Shown here: positions 8,338 through 17,241 of the stretch, one piece after another
Position numbering within the stretch: the first letter of the stretch is position 1
How the letters are laid out: each line of letters starts with the position of its first letter
NCBI GenBank assembly: GCA_016806145.1
Contig: CP063166.1
Location: 5,828,001 to 5,892,000, forward strand
Source of the DNA: Variovorax paradoxus
Lineage (GTDB): Bacteria > Pseudomonadota > Gammaproteobacteria > Burkholderiales > Burkholderiaceae_C
Direction: 5' to 3'
DNA length: 64,000 nucleotides
The notes under the pieces: generated by a model
The model's database searches: none
The model's input: only the letters and a program-made list of their open reading frames with translations
What the model was told of the DNA's origin: nothing
Translations under genes and position numbers: made by a program

Positions 8338-9105
8338 TCAGCCGAAGCGGTTGGACAAGCGGCCGATGCCGTCGATCTCCACCTCGACCAGGCTGCCGGG
8401 CTTCATCGAGCCCACGCCCACGGACGTGCCGCACAGGATCACGTCGCCGGGATGCAGGCTCATGTCCTGCGAGATGAGGCTGACCAGGCGCTGCACCGAG
8501 AAGCGCATGTCGCTTACGGGATAGTTCTGCCGCTCCTCGCCGTTGAGCACCGTGCGTACCACCAGCGTGGCGGGATCGAGGCCGGTGGCGATGGCCGGGC
8601 CCATGGGGCAGAAGGTGTCGAAGCCCTTGGCGCGCACCCACTGCGCGAACGAGGCGTCGCGGTTGAGGATGTCGGCCACGGTGACGTCGTTGGCGCAGGT
8701 GTAGCCGAACACGTGCTCGAGCGCGCGCTCCTCGGAGACGGCGGTGGCGGTCTTGCCGATGACGATGCCGAGCTCGCCCTCGAACACGACCTTGCCGTCG
8801 CACAGCGGCTTGCGGATCGGCGCCTCGTGCGCCGAGAAGGAGTTCGGCGCCTTCAGCAGGTACAACGGCTCCTCGGGCACGGCGAGCTTGAGCTTCTCGC
8901 CGAGCGCGTGGAAGTTGTTCCACAGCGCGATGACCTTGGTCGGCTCGCTCGGCGACAGCAGGCGCAGGCCGGCCAGCGCGAACACGCGGCCGGTGGGCTC
9001 GGGCGTGCCGTACATGTCGCCGCGATACTCGCGCACGGCGTCGTCCTCCAGAGTGCCGAAGGCGGCTTCTCCGGCGTGTTCGAAACGGACCCAACGTTGT
9101 GGCAT
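8338..9105 (-). CDS. Fumarylacetoacetate hydrolase (FAH) family protein
   Basis: A 255-aa single-domain member of the FAH superfamily, which holds acylpyruvate hydrolases, oxaloacetate decarboxylases and 2-hydroxyhepta-2,4-diene-1,7-dioate isomerases. The metal-binding pattern is visible as the FEGELGIVIGK segment (two glutamates) followed by an N-D pair in CANDVTVADIL, and the C-terminal GDVILCGTSVGVG motif is intact. It lies 63 bases after sucD and 30 bases before the PanE-family gene in the same operon. A role in removing an oxalate- or oxaloacetate-derived by-product is possible but not shown by the sequence. Confidence 0.85.
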   Translation of the reverse strand: MPQRWVRFEHAGEAAFGTLEDDAVREYRGDMYGTPEPTGRVFALAGLRLLSPSEPTKVIALWNNFHALGEKLKLAVPEEPLYLLKAPNSFSAHEAPIRKPLCDGKVVFEGELGIVIGKTATAVSEERALEHVFGYTCANDVTVADILNRDASFAQWVRAKGFDTFCPMGPAIATGLDPATLVVRTVLNGEERQNYPVSDMRFSVQRLVSLISQDMSLHPGDVILCGTSVGVGSMKPGSLVEVEIDGIGRLSNRFG

Positions 9106-9168
9106 GTTGTGCTTTCTTTTGATGCTGTGAATGCGGGTGGGTCGACAGGCGCTGCGCGGGTGCGGGGC

Positions 9169-10068
9169 CTAGTCGAACGGCAGGTAGTCGGGAACGACCA
9201 GCGAGGCCAGCAGCTTCCCCATGTCGGCCGGGTTGTCGGTGACGTGAATGCCGCAGGCCTTCATGACGGCGAGCTTCTCCTGCGCCGTGCCCTTGCCGCC
9301 GGAAATGATGGCGCCCGCATGGCCCATGCGCTTGCCGGGCGGCGCACTAGCGCCGGCGATGAAGCCGACCACGGGCTTGCGCATGTGGGCATGGATCCAG
9401 CGCGCGCACTCTTCCTCGGCATCGCCGCCGATCTCGCCGACCATGATGACGGCGTCGGTGCGCGGGTCGTCGTTGAACATCTTCAGCACGTCGATGTGCC
9501 GCAGCCCGCCGACCGGATCGCCGCCGATGCCGACCACCGTCGACTGGCCGATGCCGAAGCGCCCGAGCTGGCTCGCGGCCTCGTAGGTCAAGGTGCCCGA
9601 GCGCGAGACCACGCCGATGCGGCCGCGCTGGTGGATGTGGCCCGGCATGATGCCGATCTTGATCTCGTCGGGCACGATGAGGCCGGGGCAGTTGGGCCCG
9701 AGCAGCAGGGTCTTGCGCCCTTCCATGCGGCGGCGGGTGCGGACCATGTCGCGCACCGGGATGCCCTCGGTGATGCAGATCACGAGGTCGAGCTCGGCAT
9801 CCACGGCTTCATCGATGGCGGCGGCGGCGAAGGCCGGCGGCACATAGATGACCGAGACGGTGGCGCCGGTGCGGGCCTTGGCTTCCTTGACGGTGCCGTA
9901 GATGGGAATGCCGGCCATGGCCTGCCCGGCCTTGGTCGGATGGACGCCGGCGACGAAGCAGTGGCGCCCGTGGCCGTACTCGAGGCAGGCCTGGGTGTGG
10001 AACTGGGCGGTCTTGCCGGTGATGCCCTGCGTGATGACGCGGGTGTGGCGGTTGATGAGGATCGACAT
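9169..10068 (-). CDS. sucD: Succinyl-CoA ligase family, alpha subunit (SucD-like)
   Basis: A 299-aa alpha subunit of an ADP-forming acyl-CoA ligase (succinate or malate + CoA + ATP). It has the CoA-binding N-terminal fold, GPNCPG (124-129) and the phosphorylated histidine H250 in RMGHAGAI. Its partner sucC lies upstream on the same strand, separated by 326 bases that hold two palindromic elements. A copy inside an oxalate cluster may regenerate succinyl-CoA for CoA transfer to oxalate, or act as a malate-CoA ligase. I cannot separate these from the housekeeping role, and whether a second sucCD exists in the genome is unknown. Confidence 0.9.
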   Translation of the reverse strand: MSILINRHTRVITQGITGKTAQFHTQACLEYGHGRHCFVAGVHPTKAGQAMAGIPIYGTVKEAKARTGATVSVIYVPPAFAAAAIDEAVDAELDLVICITEGIPVRDMVRTRRRMEGRKTLLLGPNCPGLIVPDEIKIGIMPGHIHQRGRIGVVSRSGTLTYEAASQLGRFGIGQSTVVGIGGDPVGGLRHIDVLKMFNDDPRTDAVIMVGEIGGDAEEECARWIHAHMRKPVVGFIAGASAPPGKRMGHAGAIISGGKGTAQEKLAVMKACGIHVTDNPADMGKLLASLVVPDYLPFD

Positions 10069-10130
10069 CTTGTTCCTTTACCGCTCTGTGAGGTCCGCTC
10101 TTGTTTTGCTGGGGCTGCTGTTCGGGGCGC

Positions 10131-10224
10131 GTGCACAGGACAGCGGGTACTTCCCTCCGCGAATGTCCCCCGCCTTCGGCTCCTCCTTTATTTCGCTGCG
10201 GGAAGCACCCACTGCCCTGTGCAC
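10131..10224. repeat. Palindromic repeat element, copy 1
   Basis: This 94-base element has imperfect 25-base terminal inverted repeats (10131-10155 and 10200-10224, beginning GTGCACAGGACAGCGGGTAC). They surround a core containing GAATGTCCCCCGCCTTCGGC and TCCTCCTTTATTTCGCTGC. The core is the reverse complement of that of copy 2. It has no coding capacity of its own and looks like a short foldback or MITE-like repeat. Confidence 0.85.
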
Positions 10225-10267
10225 GGAAGCGCAGCGGTGGTGCCGGCCGATCAAGCGCAGCGCGTCT

Positions 10268-10363
10268 GGCGCGCGTCGGCGGGGTACTCCCCGCAGCGAA
10301 ATAAAGGAGGAGGCCGAAGGCCGGGGGACATTCGCGGAGGGGAGTACCCCGTCGGCGCGTGCC
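10268..10363. repeat. Palindromic repeat element, copy 2 (opposite orientation)
   Basis: This 96-base element has its own imperfect 25-base ends (10268-10292 and 10339-10363, sharing GGGGTACTCCCC). The core reads GCAGCGAAATAAAGGAGG... GACATTCGCGG, that is, copy 1 inverted. The shared parts of the two copies form arms of about 60 bases (10145-10205 and 10287-10350). Together they fill the gap between sucC and sucD and could form a long hairpin in the operon mRNA. Confidence 0.85.
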
Positions 10364-10394
10364 CGCAACGAACGGCAAAAAGCTCGTCCAACGT

Positions 10395-11573
10395 TCATCG
10401 CTGCCCCTTGGGAACCCGAGCCACGACAACCGCCTGTCGAGCCGCCTCGCCGATATCCTCGGCCCCGATGATCTGAAGCTCCGACTGCGCGAGGATGGTC
10501 CGCCCCAGGTCCTCGTTCGTTCCCTTCATGCGTACCACCAGCGGCACCGAGAGGGCCGTTTCGCGTGCCGCGGCGACGATGCCGTGGGCGATCACGTCGC
10601 AGCGCATGATGCCGCCGAAGATGTTGACCAGCACCGCCTTCAGGCGCGGGTTGCGCAGCATCAGCTGGAAGGCCGCGGTGACCTTCTCCACGCTCGCGCC
10701 GCCGCCCACGTCGAGGAAGTTGGCCGGCGATCCACCATGGAGCTTGATCGCGTCCATCGTCGCCATCGCGAGGCCCGCGCCATTGACCAGGCAGCCGATG
10801 TCGCCGTCGAGCGAGATGTACGACAGGTCGAACTTCGAGGCTTCGATCTCCGTCGGATCCTCCTCGTCGAGGTCGCGCATCGCGGCGATCTCGGGCTGGC
10901 GGAACAGCGCGTTCGGATCGAAGCCGAGCTTGGCGTCGAGCGCCATCAACCGGCCGTCGCGCGTGCGCACCAGCGGGTTGATCTCGGCCAGCGAGGCGTC
11001 GCTCGCGTCGAAGGCCTGGTAGAGCTTCTGCATGAACTCGCGCGCCTGCACCACGTCGCGGCCCGCGAGCCCGATCGAGCGTGCGAGCGCATCGGCCTCG
11101 GTTGCCTTGATCCCCGTCTCGGGGTCGATGAACAGCGTGTGGATCTTCTCGGGCGAACGCGCGGCCACCTCTTCGATGTCCATCCCGCCTTCGCTCGATG
11201 CCATCAGCGCCACGCGCCGGGCACCGCGGTCGACCACCATCCCGAGGTAGAACTCCCGGTCGATCTCCACCCCCTCCTCGACCAGCAACTGTCTCACCAC
11301 CCGGCCCTCGGGTCCCGTCTGGTGCGTGCGCAGCGTCATGCCGAGCAGCGCCTGCGCATGGCGGCGCACCTCCGCGCCCGACCAGGCCAGCTTCACACCC
11401 CCGCCCTTGCCGCGGCCGCCCGCATGAATCTGCGCCTTCACCACCCACGAGCGCCCGCCGAGCCGGGCGGCGGCGTCGGCCGCCTCGTCGCTCGTGCGGC
11501 AGACGAAACCGCGCGGAGTCGCCACGCCATGGCGGCGCAGCACTTCCTTGCCCTGGTATTCGTGGATTTTCAT
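10395..11573 (-). CDS. sucC: Succinyl-CoA ligase family, beta subunit (SucC-like, ADP-forming)
   Basis: A 392-aa ATP-grasp subunit of the acyl-CoA ligase. The N-terminus [17 protein letters not shown] and the [16 protein letters not shown] nucleotide segment (residues about 46-61) are typical. The C-terminal part carries the conserved [14 protein letters not shown] (residues about 314-327) and FLDVGGGAS motifs, the latter about 30 residues before it. Length matches SucC. The ATG at 11573 follows the stop of the 110-aa gene by 35 bases, so it belongs to the operon that continues to sucD, the FAH gene, the PanE-family gene and pyk. Function as in sucD; malate-CoA ligase is the main alternative. 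Confidence 0.92.
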   Translation of the reverse strand: MKIHEYQGKEVLRRHGVATPRGFVCRTSDEAADAAARLGGRSWVVKAQIHAGGRGKGGGVKLAWSGAEVRRHAQALLGMTLRTHQTGPEGRVVRQLLVEEGVEIDREFYLGMVVDRGARRVALMASSEGGMDIEEVAARSPEKIHTLFIDPETGIKATEADALARSIGLAGRDVVQAREFMQKLYQAFDASDASLAEINPLVRTRDGRLMALDAKLGFDPNALFRQPEIAAMRDLDEEDPTEIEASKFDLSYISLDGDIGCLVNGAGLAMATMDAIKLHGGSPANFLDVGGGASVEKVTAAFQLMLRNPRLKAVLVNIFGGIMRCDVIAHGIVAAARETALSVPLVVRMKGTNEDLGRTILAQSELQIIGAEDIGEAARQAVVVARVPKGQR

Positions 11574-11608
11574 CGAATCAGCCGTCGGATTAATTGTTCA
11601 ATTGCAAT

Positions 11609-11941
11609 TCAGGCGCCGAGTTCGGCACCGCGGCATTCGGCCCAATTGAAATGGCGCTTCGACAGCGGCGCGGAACCTTCGCCTTCGCGGCGCTTGTAGG
11701 CTTCCTTCTTCTGTTCGATCGCATCGGCCAGGAATGCCGCGTCGTAGGCGCGCAGCAGATGCGGATGATTCGCCTCGAGATAATGGCCGATGCGCTTCTC
11801 GGGTTCCTGCGCCGTGCCCATCAGGTCGCAATAAGTTTGACGGTCCCAGTGCCAGCGCAAGCCCAATTCGTAGAAGGCGGCGTTGTAGGCATTGCGCTCG
11901 GTTTCATCGAGCCAGTATTGAACGGGCGTGAGGTTCTGCAT
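11609..11941 (-). CDS. Conserved-looking hypothetical protein, 110 aa
   Basis: I do not recognise this family. The ATG at 11941 has a good ribosome site (AAGGAG), which rejects the longer in-frame start at 12001. The protein is soluble, without signal peptide or membrane helix, rich in aromatic and charged residues (VQYWLDETERNAYNAAF, LGLRWHWDRQTY), and has a probably helical, basic C-terminal third (EQKKEAYKRREGEG). It precedes sucC by 35 bases and appears to be the first gene of the sucC-sucD-FAH-panE-pyk operon. An AT-rich promoter region with an 18-bp palindrome lies upstream. A small regulatory or accessory subunit for the CoA ligase is possible but unproven. Confidence 0.75.
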   Translation of the reverse strand: MQNLTPVQYWLDETERNAYNAAFYELGLRWHWDRQTYCDLMGTAQEPEKRIGHYLEANHPHLLRAYDAAFLADAIEQKKEAYKRREGEGSAPLSKRHFNWAECRGAELGA

Positions 11942-12060
11942 GGTCTGCTCCTTTCGAATGACTGCCGTGCGGTGAATTGAATGACTTGCCGGCATGTTCA
12001 AACTGTAGAAGTGCAGAACGATAAATAACAGTCAAACTATTTTATTGAGAGTATTCATTT

Positions 12061-12078
12061 GGAGTTATGCATGACTCC
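12061..12078. promoter_or_regulatory. 18-bp palindrome upstream of the 110-aa gene/sucCD operon
   Basis: GGAGTTATGCATGACTCC is symmetrical except for one base pair. It lies 120 bases upstream of the 110-aa gene in the most AT-rich stretch of the locus (11942-12194), between that gene and frc. A TTGACT hexamer on the minus strand (complement of AGTCAA at 12031-12036) could be a -35 box, but no -10 box is evident at proper spacing. Confidence 0.45.
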
Positions 12079-12194
12079 AATTCAATTCAAAAGAAGAAGA
12101 CGAACGAATCCCTTCGCCGCCGGCCATGCCATTGGCGAATCGATCGCGGATTCGTTCGAATTGGCGCGGAATTACCGCGCCGCGTTCTTCGTCG

Positions 12195-13442
12195 TCAGAT
12201 CACGCGTTCGGCGCGCAACGCCGCCACGTCTTCCAGGCCGTAGCCCAGCTGCATCAGCACTTCCTCGGTGTGCTCGCCCAGGAGCGGCGAGCGCTTCACC
12301 TCGGTCGGGCTGTCCGACAGCTTGATCGGATTGCCCACCGTCAGGTACTTGCCGCGCGTGGGATGGTCGACCTCGACGATGGTCCCGGTCTCGCGCAGCG
12401 ATTCGTCGGCGGCGATCTCCTTCATCGAGAGGATCGGCCCGCACGGAATGTCGTACTGGTTCAGGATGTCCATGGCCTCGAACTTGTCCTTGGTCATGGT
12501 CCATTGCTCGATGCGCGCGAAGATCGGCTTCAGGTGCAGCAGGCGCGCGGCCGGCGTGGCATAGGCCTCGTCGGTGATCCAGCCTTCCTCGCCGATCACC
12601 TTGCACACCGCCGGCCACACGGCCGCCTGCGTGATGAAGTAGATGTAGGCGTTGGGGTCAGTCTCCCAGCCCTTGCACTTGAGGATCGAGCCGGGCTGGC
12701 CGCCGCCCGAGGCATTGCCCGCGCGCGGCACCGCGTCGCCGAACTTGCCGTCGGGGTACTGCGGGTATTCGTGCATGGTGCCCGTGCGTTCCAGCCGCTG
12801 CTGGTCGCGCATCTTCACGCGGCACAGGTTGAGCACCGCGTCCTGCATCGGCGCCAGCACCTTCTGGCCGCGGCCGGTGCTGTTGCGCTGGAACAGCGCC
12901 GCCAGGATGCCGAGCGCGAGGTGCAGGCCGGTGCCGCTGTCGCCGATCTGGGCGCCGGTCACCATCGGCGGACCATCCTCGAAGCCGGTGGTCGACGCCG
13001 CGCCGCCGGCGCATTGCGCCACGTTCTCGTAGACCTTGCAGTCGGCGTACTTGCCGGGGCCGAAGCCTTTGACCGAAGCCACGATCATGCGCGGGTTGAG
13101 CTTCTGGATGTGTTCCCAGGTGATGCCCATGCGGTCGAGCGCGCCGGGCGCGAAGTTCTCGACCAGCACGTCGCAGGTCTTGATCAGCTCGTCGAGCACC
13201 TGGCGCCCCTTGGGGTTCTTGGTGTCGAGCGTGATCGAGCGCTTGTTGTGGTTCAGCATCGTGAAGTAGAGGCTGTCCACACCGGGGATGTCGCGCAGCT
13301 GGCCACGCGTGGCATCGCCTTCGCCGGCGCGCTCGACCTTGATGACGTCGGCGCCGAACCAGGCCAGCAGCTGCGTGCAGGTGGGGCCGGATTGCACGTG
13401 GGTGAAATCGAGGATGCGGACACCCTCCAGCGCTTGACTCAT
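12195..13442 (-). CDS. frc: Formyl-CoA:oxalate CoA-transferase (class III), paralogue A
   Basis: A 415-aa class III CoA-transferase (formyl-CoA + oxalate to formate + oxalyl-CoA, or with succinyl-CoA as donor). The catalytic aspartate is D168 in [10 protein letters not shown], matching D169 of the Oxalobacter enzyme. The glycine loop that gates the active site reads S-G-G-G-Q (245-249), with serine where the classical enzyme and paralogue B have glycine. The ATG at 13442 overlaps the PAS gene stop (ATGA). It is the last gene of the oxc-frc-PAS-frc operon. The two paralogues are strongly similar throughout and probably differ in CoA donor or acceptor; this one may be the variant. Confidence 0.93.
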   Translation of the reverse strand: MSQALEGVRILDFTHVQSGPTCTQLLAWFGADVIKVERAGEGDATRGQLRDIPGVDSLYFTMLNHNKRSITLDTKNPKGRQVLDELIKTCDVLVENFAPGALDRMGITWEHIQKLNPRMIVASVKGFGPGKYADCKVYENVAQCAGGAASTTGFEDGPPMVTGAQIGDSGTGLHLALGILAALFQRNSTGRGQKVLAPMQDAVLNLCRVKMRDQQRLERTGTMHEYPQYPDGKFGDAVPRAGNASGGGQPGSILKCKGWETDPNAYIYFITQAAVWPAVCKVIGEEGWITDEAYATPAARLLHLKPIFARIEQWTMTKDKFEAMDILNQYDIPCGPILSMKEIAADESLRETGTIVEVDHPTRGKYLTVGNPIKLSDSPTEVKRSPLLGEHTEEVLMQLGYGLEDVAALRAERVI

Positions 13443-13882
13443 CGACTGTCTCCTTCTTTGATCGTGGTTTCCGCTTCTAGCAGACGAGCGCGCAGTTTGC
13501 GCTCTTCCGCGAATCGGGCTGTCTCGTCGCGGACGATGGCGACGATGCCCGAGACCTCGCGTTGTGGCGAAAACAGCATCGACACCGTGAAGGCGATCGA
13601 CAAGGTGCGGCCGTCCTTGTGCAGGGCCGGCACGCGCAGCAGATCGGCACCGTACTTGGTGATGCCGGTGTCCATGGTCTTGTGGTAGCCGTCCCAATGG
13701 CGCTGCCGCTGGCGCTCGGGAATGATGAGGTCGAGCGAGCGACCCAGCGCCTCGGCTTCGGTGAAGCCGAAGATGCGTTCGGCCGCGGGGTTCCACAGAA
13801 CGATGGCCCCGGCCGCATCGCACACCATGATGGCATCGCCCGCCCCTTCGACGAGCTGCCTGAAATCCACTGAAGCTTGCAT
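13439..13882 (-). CDS. Stand-alone PAS-domain protein
   Basis: A 147-aa protein made of one PAS domain (residues about 8-125: [31 protein letters not shown], then the [15 protein letters not shown] strand and [11 protein letters not shown] end) and a charged helical tail (about 126-147). It has no kinase, GGDEF or helix-turn-helix output. The gene lies between the two frc genes and is translationally coupled to the downstream one, so its product is made in step with the transferase. Similar proteins sense small ligands or redox state, or mediate dimerisation. Here a sensor or adaptor for oxalate metabolism is an inference only, and its partner is unknown. Confidence 0.88.
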   Translation of the reverse strand: MQASVDFRQLVEGAGDAIMVCDAAGAIVLWNPAAERIFGFTEAEALGRSLDLIIPERQRQRHWDGYHKTMDTGITKYGADLLRVPALHKDGRTLSIAFTVSMLFSPQREVSGIVAIVRDETARFAEERKLRARLLEAETTIKEGDSR

Positions 13883-13920
13883 GCTGGCCTCCCGCCTCGA
13901 CGCGTCCGAAATACCGCGCC

Positions 13921-13957
13921 CCCCCGGGCGCTTCGTGGACTGGAAAAGCCCCGGGGG
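13921..13957 (-). promoter_or_regulatory. GC-rich hairpin between frc (B) and PAS gene
   Basis: CCCCCGGG (13921-13928) pairs with CCCGGGGG (13950-13957) around a 21-base loop, just after the frc stop on the transcribed strand. There is no T-run, so it may protect mRNA ends or lower downstream expression rather than terminate. Confidence 0.4.
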
Positions 13958-13967
13958 AACGCCTGGG

Positions 13968-15221
13968 TCAGACTGCCTTCGCTTCGTGCAGCGCGGCGAT
14001 CTGCTGTTGGCTGTAGCCGAGCTCGGCCAGCACGTCGTCGGTGTGTTCGCCCAGGAGCGGCGAACCGGTGATCTCGGGCTTGAGGTCCGAGAATTTGATC
14101 GGGCTGCCCACGGTGAAGTAGGTGCCGCGTTCCTTGTGCGGCACTTCCACGATCGAGCCGCTCTTGCGCAGCGATTCGTCGTTGAGCAGTTCCTTCATCG
14201 TCAGCACCGGCGCGCACGGGATGTCGAACTTGCGCAGGATGTCGACCGCCTCGAACTTGGTCTTGTCGGCCAGCCAGCCCTCGATGGTCGCGAAGATGTC
14301 GGTGATGTGCGGCTGGCGCGCCTTGGCGGTCATGTAGTCGGGATCGGTCTTCCATTCGGGCTTGCCGATGGCGTCGCAGATCGGGGCCCAGGCATGGCCC
14401 TGCACGGTGAAGTAGATGTAGGCGTTCGGGTCGGTCTCCCAGCCCTTGCACTTGAGCACCCAGCCCGGCTGGCCGCCGCCGCCGGCATTGCCGCCGCGCG
14501 GCACCACGTCGCTGAAGGTGCCGTGCGGGTACTGCGGGTATTCCTCGAGGTAGCCCAGGCGGTCGAGGCGCTGCTGGTCGCGCATCTTCACGCGGCACAG
14601 GTTGAGCACGGCGTCCTGCATCGAGCAGGCCACGCGCTGGCCCTTGCCGGTCTGCTCGCGGCCGATGATGGCCGTGAGGATGCCGATCGCCAGGTGCATG
14701 CCGGTGTTGCTGTCGCCCAGCGCCGCGGCGCTCACGGTCGGCGGGCCGTCCCAGAAGCCGGTGGTGGAGGCGGCGCCGCCCGCGCACTGCGCGACGTTCT
14801 CGTAGACCTTCAGGTCGTCGTAGTGGTGGCCGTCGCTGAAGCCCTTGACCGAGGCGACGATCATCTTCGGATTCAGTTCCTGGATGCGTTCCCAGCTGAA
14901 GCCCATGCGGTCGAGCGCACCGGGGCCGAAGTTCTCGACCAGCACGTCCGATTCCTTGATCAGCTTCTCGAGCACCACCTTGCCCTCGGGCTGCTTGGTG
15001 TCCAGCGTCAGCGAGCGCTTGTTGCTGTTGAGCATGGTGAAGTACAGCGCGTCGACGTCGGGGATGTCGCGCAGCTGCGAGCGCGTGACGTCGCCGGCGC
15101 CGGGGCGCTCGACCTTGATCACGTCGGCGCCGAACCAGGCCAGCAGCTGGGTGCAGGCCGGACCGGCTTGCACATGCGTGAAGTCGATGATCTTGATGCC
15201 GTTGAGAGGTTTGTTGCTCAT
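13968..15221 (-). CDS. frc: Formyl-CoA:oxalate CoA-transferase (class III), paralogue B
   Basis: A 417-aa class III CoA-transferase, the classical partner of oxc. The catalytic aspartate is D170 ([10 protein letters not shown]) and the mobile glycine loop is intact (GGGGQ, 247-251). Length and motifs fit formyl-CoA transferases (about 416-428 aa). It starts 26 bases after the oxc stop with a TCCTGGAATGAAAGGA-type leader on the complementary strand, so it is co-transcribed with oxc. Reaction: formyl-CoA + oxalate to oxalyl-CoA + formate in the cytoplasm, recycling the CoA of the oxc product. Expression is likely set by the operator upstream of oxc. Confidence 0.95.
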   Translation of the reverse strand: MSNKPLNGIKIIDFTHVQAGPACTQLLAWFGADVIKVERPGAGDVTRSQLRDIPDVDALYFTMLNSNKRSLTLDTKQPEGKVVLEKLIKESDVLVENFGPGALDRMGFSWERIQELNPKMIVASVKGFSDGHHYDDLKVYENVAQCAGGAASTTGFWDGPPTVSAAALGDSNTGMHLAIGILTAIIGREQTGKGQRVACSMQDAVLNLCRVKMRDQQRLDRLGYLEEYPQYPHGTFSDVVPRGGNAGGGGQPGWVLKCKGWETDPNAYIYFTVQGHAWAPICDAIGKPEWKTDPDYMTAKARQPHITDIFATIEGWLADKTKFEAVDILRKFDIPCAPVLTMKELLNDESLRKSGSIVEVPHKERGTYFTVGSPIKFSDLKPEITGSPLLGEHTDDVLAELGYSQQQIAALHEAKAV

Positions 15222-15246
15222 GTCGAATCTCCTGGAATGAAAGGAA

Positions 15247-17085
15247 TCACTTCTTCTTCGCCGTGGCCGGATTGAGACTGGTGATGCGGCCGCTCTCGGT
15301 GCCCGCGGTCTCGTCGATGACGGCATTGATCAGGGTCGGGCGGCCCGTGGCGACGGCCTCGGTCAGGGCCGCCTGCAGCTCGTCGGCGGTGGTCGCATGC
15401 ACGCCCACGCCGCCGAAGGCTTCCATCAGCTTGTCGTAGCGCGCGTTCTTCACGAACACGGTGGGCGCCACGTCGGGCGTGCCGCTCGGGTTCACGTCGG
15501 TGCCGCGGTAGACGCCGTTGTTGTTGAACACGATCACGCAGATCGGCAGGTTGTAGCGGCAGATGGTCTCGACCTCCATGCCGCTGAAGCCGAAGGCGCT
15601 GTCGCCCTCGATCGCGATCACCGGCTTGCCCGTGACCACGGCCGCGGCCACCGCGAAGCCCATGCCGATGCCCATGATCCCCCAGGTGCCGACGTCGAGG
15701 CGCTTGCGCGGCTCGTACATGTCGACGATGCTGCGCGCGAAGTCCAGCGTGTTGGCGCCTTCGTTGACGACGATCGCATCGGGCCGGGCCTTGACCTGGT
15801 CGCGGATCACGCTGAGCGCGCTCTGGAAGTTCATCGGCGAGGGACGCGCGGCGAGCGTGGCGGCCATCTTCGACAGGTTCTTGTCCTTGCGCTCGGCGAT
15901 CGCGCCGGTCCATTCGGTCGGCGGCTTGGCCCACTTGGCGTCGATGCCCGCGAGCAGCGCGGCCACGCAGGAGCCGATGTCGCCGATCACCGGCGCGGCG
16001 ATCGCCACGTTGCTGTCGATCTCGGTCGGTGCGATGTCGATCTGGATGAACTGCTTGGCGCCCTTCTCCTGCGCCCAGGTCTTGCCCTTGCCGTGCGAGA
16101 GCAGCCAGTTCAGGCGCGCGCCCACCAGCAGCACGACGTCGGCTTCCTGCAGCACGTAGGAGCGCGCGGCGGCGGCCGATTGCGCATGCGTGTCGGGCAA
16201 GAGGCCCTTGGCCATCGACATCGGCAGGTAGGGAATGCCGGTCTTCTCGACCAGCGCGCGGATGTCGGCATCGGCCTGGGCGTAGGCGGCACCCTTGCCC
16301 AGCAGGATCAGCGGGCGCTTCGCGCCCTTGAGCAGATCGAGCGCGCGCTGCACGGCATCGGCGGCCGGGATCTGGCGCGGCGCGGGGTCGATGACCTTGA
16401 TCAGCGAGTTCTTGCCCTTGATCGCGTCCATCGTCTGCGCGAACAGCTTGGCCGGCAGGTCGAGGTACACGCCGCCGGGGCGGCCCGAGACGGCCGAGCG
16501 GATGGCGCGCGCGATGCCCACGCCGATGTCCTCGGCGTGCAGCACGCGGAACGCGGCCTTGCACAGCGGCTTGGCGATCGCCAGCTGGTCCATCTCCTCG
16601 TAGTCGCCCTGCTGCAGGTCGACGATCTCGCGCTCGCTGGAGCCGCTGATCAGGATCATCGGGAAGCAGTTGGTGGTGGCGTTGGCCAGCGCGGTCAGGC
16701 CGTTGAGGAAGCCGGGCGCCGACACCGTGAGGCAGATACCGGGCTTCTGCGTGAGGAAGCCGGCGGCGGCCGCGGCATTGCCGGCGTGCTGCTCGTGGCG
16801 GAACGAGATCACGCGCATGCCCTCGGCCTGCGCCATGCGGGTCAGGTCGGTGATCGGGATGCCCGGCAGCGCGAAGATGGTGTCGATGTCGTTCAGCTTC
16901 AGCGCATCGATCACCAGGTGGAAACCATCGGTGGTTTCCGCTTCCGGCGCTTCCTGCGTCATCTGCTGGAGGGCGCGCGCGACGAGTTGCTGATCGTCGG
17001 CGGCGCCGTTGGCTGGCCGACTCTTGGGCTTGATCGCCTCATCGAGCGTCGTGGCCGCCTCTTTGGCTGTGCTAACTGAAGACAT
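15247..17085 (-). CDS. oxc: Oxalyl-CoA decarboxylase
   Basis: A 612-aa thiamine-diphosphate enzyme that converts oxalyl-CoA to formyl-CoA + CO2. The catalytic glutamate is E98 ([10 protein letters not shown]56 in Oxalobacter). The ThDP/Mg motif runs from GDS (494-496) to NN (521-522). Strong Oxc marks include [21 protein letters not shown] and [12 protein letters not shown]. Compared with the about 568-aa Oxalobacter enzyme it carries some 42 extra N-terminal residues (lysine, alanine and glutamine rich, no signal-peptide pattern). The ATG at 17085 has AGGAGAGAC upstream, so the extension is probably translated. It heads the oxc-frc-PAS-frc operon, and the operator box lies 72 bases upstream of its ATG. 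Confidence 0.97.
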   Translation of the reverse strand: MSSVSTAKEAATTLDEAIKPKSRPANGAADDQQLVARALQQMTQEAPEAETTDGFHLVIDALKLNDIDTIFALPGIPITDLTRMAQAEGMRVISFRHEQHAGNAAAAAGFLTQKPGICLTVSAPGFLNGLTALANATTNCFPMILISGSSEREIVDLQQGDYEEMDQLAIAKPLCKAAFRVLHAEDIGVGIARAIRSAVSGRPGGVYLDLPAKLFAQTMDAIKGKNSLIKVIDPAPRQIPAADAVQRALDLLKGAKRPLILLGKGAAYAQADADIRALVEKTGIPYLPMSMAKGLLPDTHAQSAAAARSYVLQEADVVLLVGARLNWLLSHGKGKTWAQEKGAKQFIQIDIAPTEIDSNVAIAAPVIGDIGSCVAALLAGIDAKWAKPPTEWTGAIAERKDKNLSKMAATLAARPSPMNFQSALSVIRDQVKARPDAIVVNEGANTLDFARSIVDMYEPRKRLDVGTWGIMGIGMGFAVAAAVVTGKPVIAIEGDSAFGFSGMEVETICRYNLPICVIVFNNNGVYRGTDVNPSGTPDVAPTVFVKNARYDKLMEAFGGVGVHATTADELQAALTEAVATGRPTLINAVIDETAGTESGRITSLNPATAKKK

Positions 17086-17156
17086 GTCTCTCCTTCTGCT
17101 GGGGTGAATGGCCGAGGCCCGAGCCGCGACTATGATTCGGGCCATCCTTTCGGCCG

Positions 17157-17170
17157 TTGACCTCGGTCAA
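17157..17170. promoter_or_regulatory. Crp/Fnr-type operator box shared by oxc and crp-like gene
   Basis: TTGACCTCGGTCAA is a perfect TTGAC-N4-GTCAA repeat. It lies 72 bases from each of the two divergent ATG codons (17085 and 17242). A single site could control oxc and autoregulate the regulator. Confidence 0.75.
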
Positions 17171-17241
17171 CTTTCCCGAAAACGGCGCCGACCCCCGATG
17201 AAGCGGCGCCGCAGGCGACGAAATCGAGCAAGACGGTGACC

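Noticed and set aside
12071..12325. Plus-strand open frame of 84 codons beginning near the 12061 palindrome (arginine-rich start)
   Set aside because: It overlaps the 3' end of frc on the opposite strand for half its length, has a nonsense-like proline/arginine tail, and its start coincides with the palindrome rather than a ribosome site.
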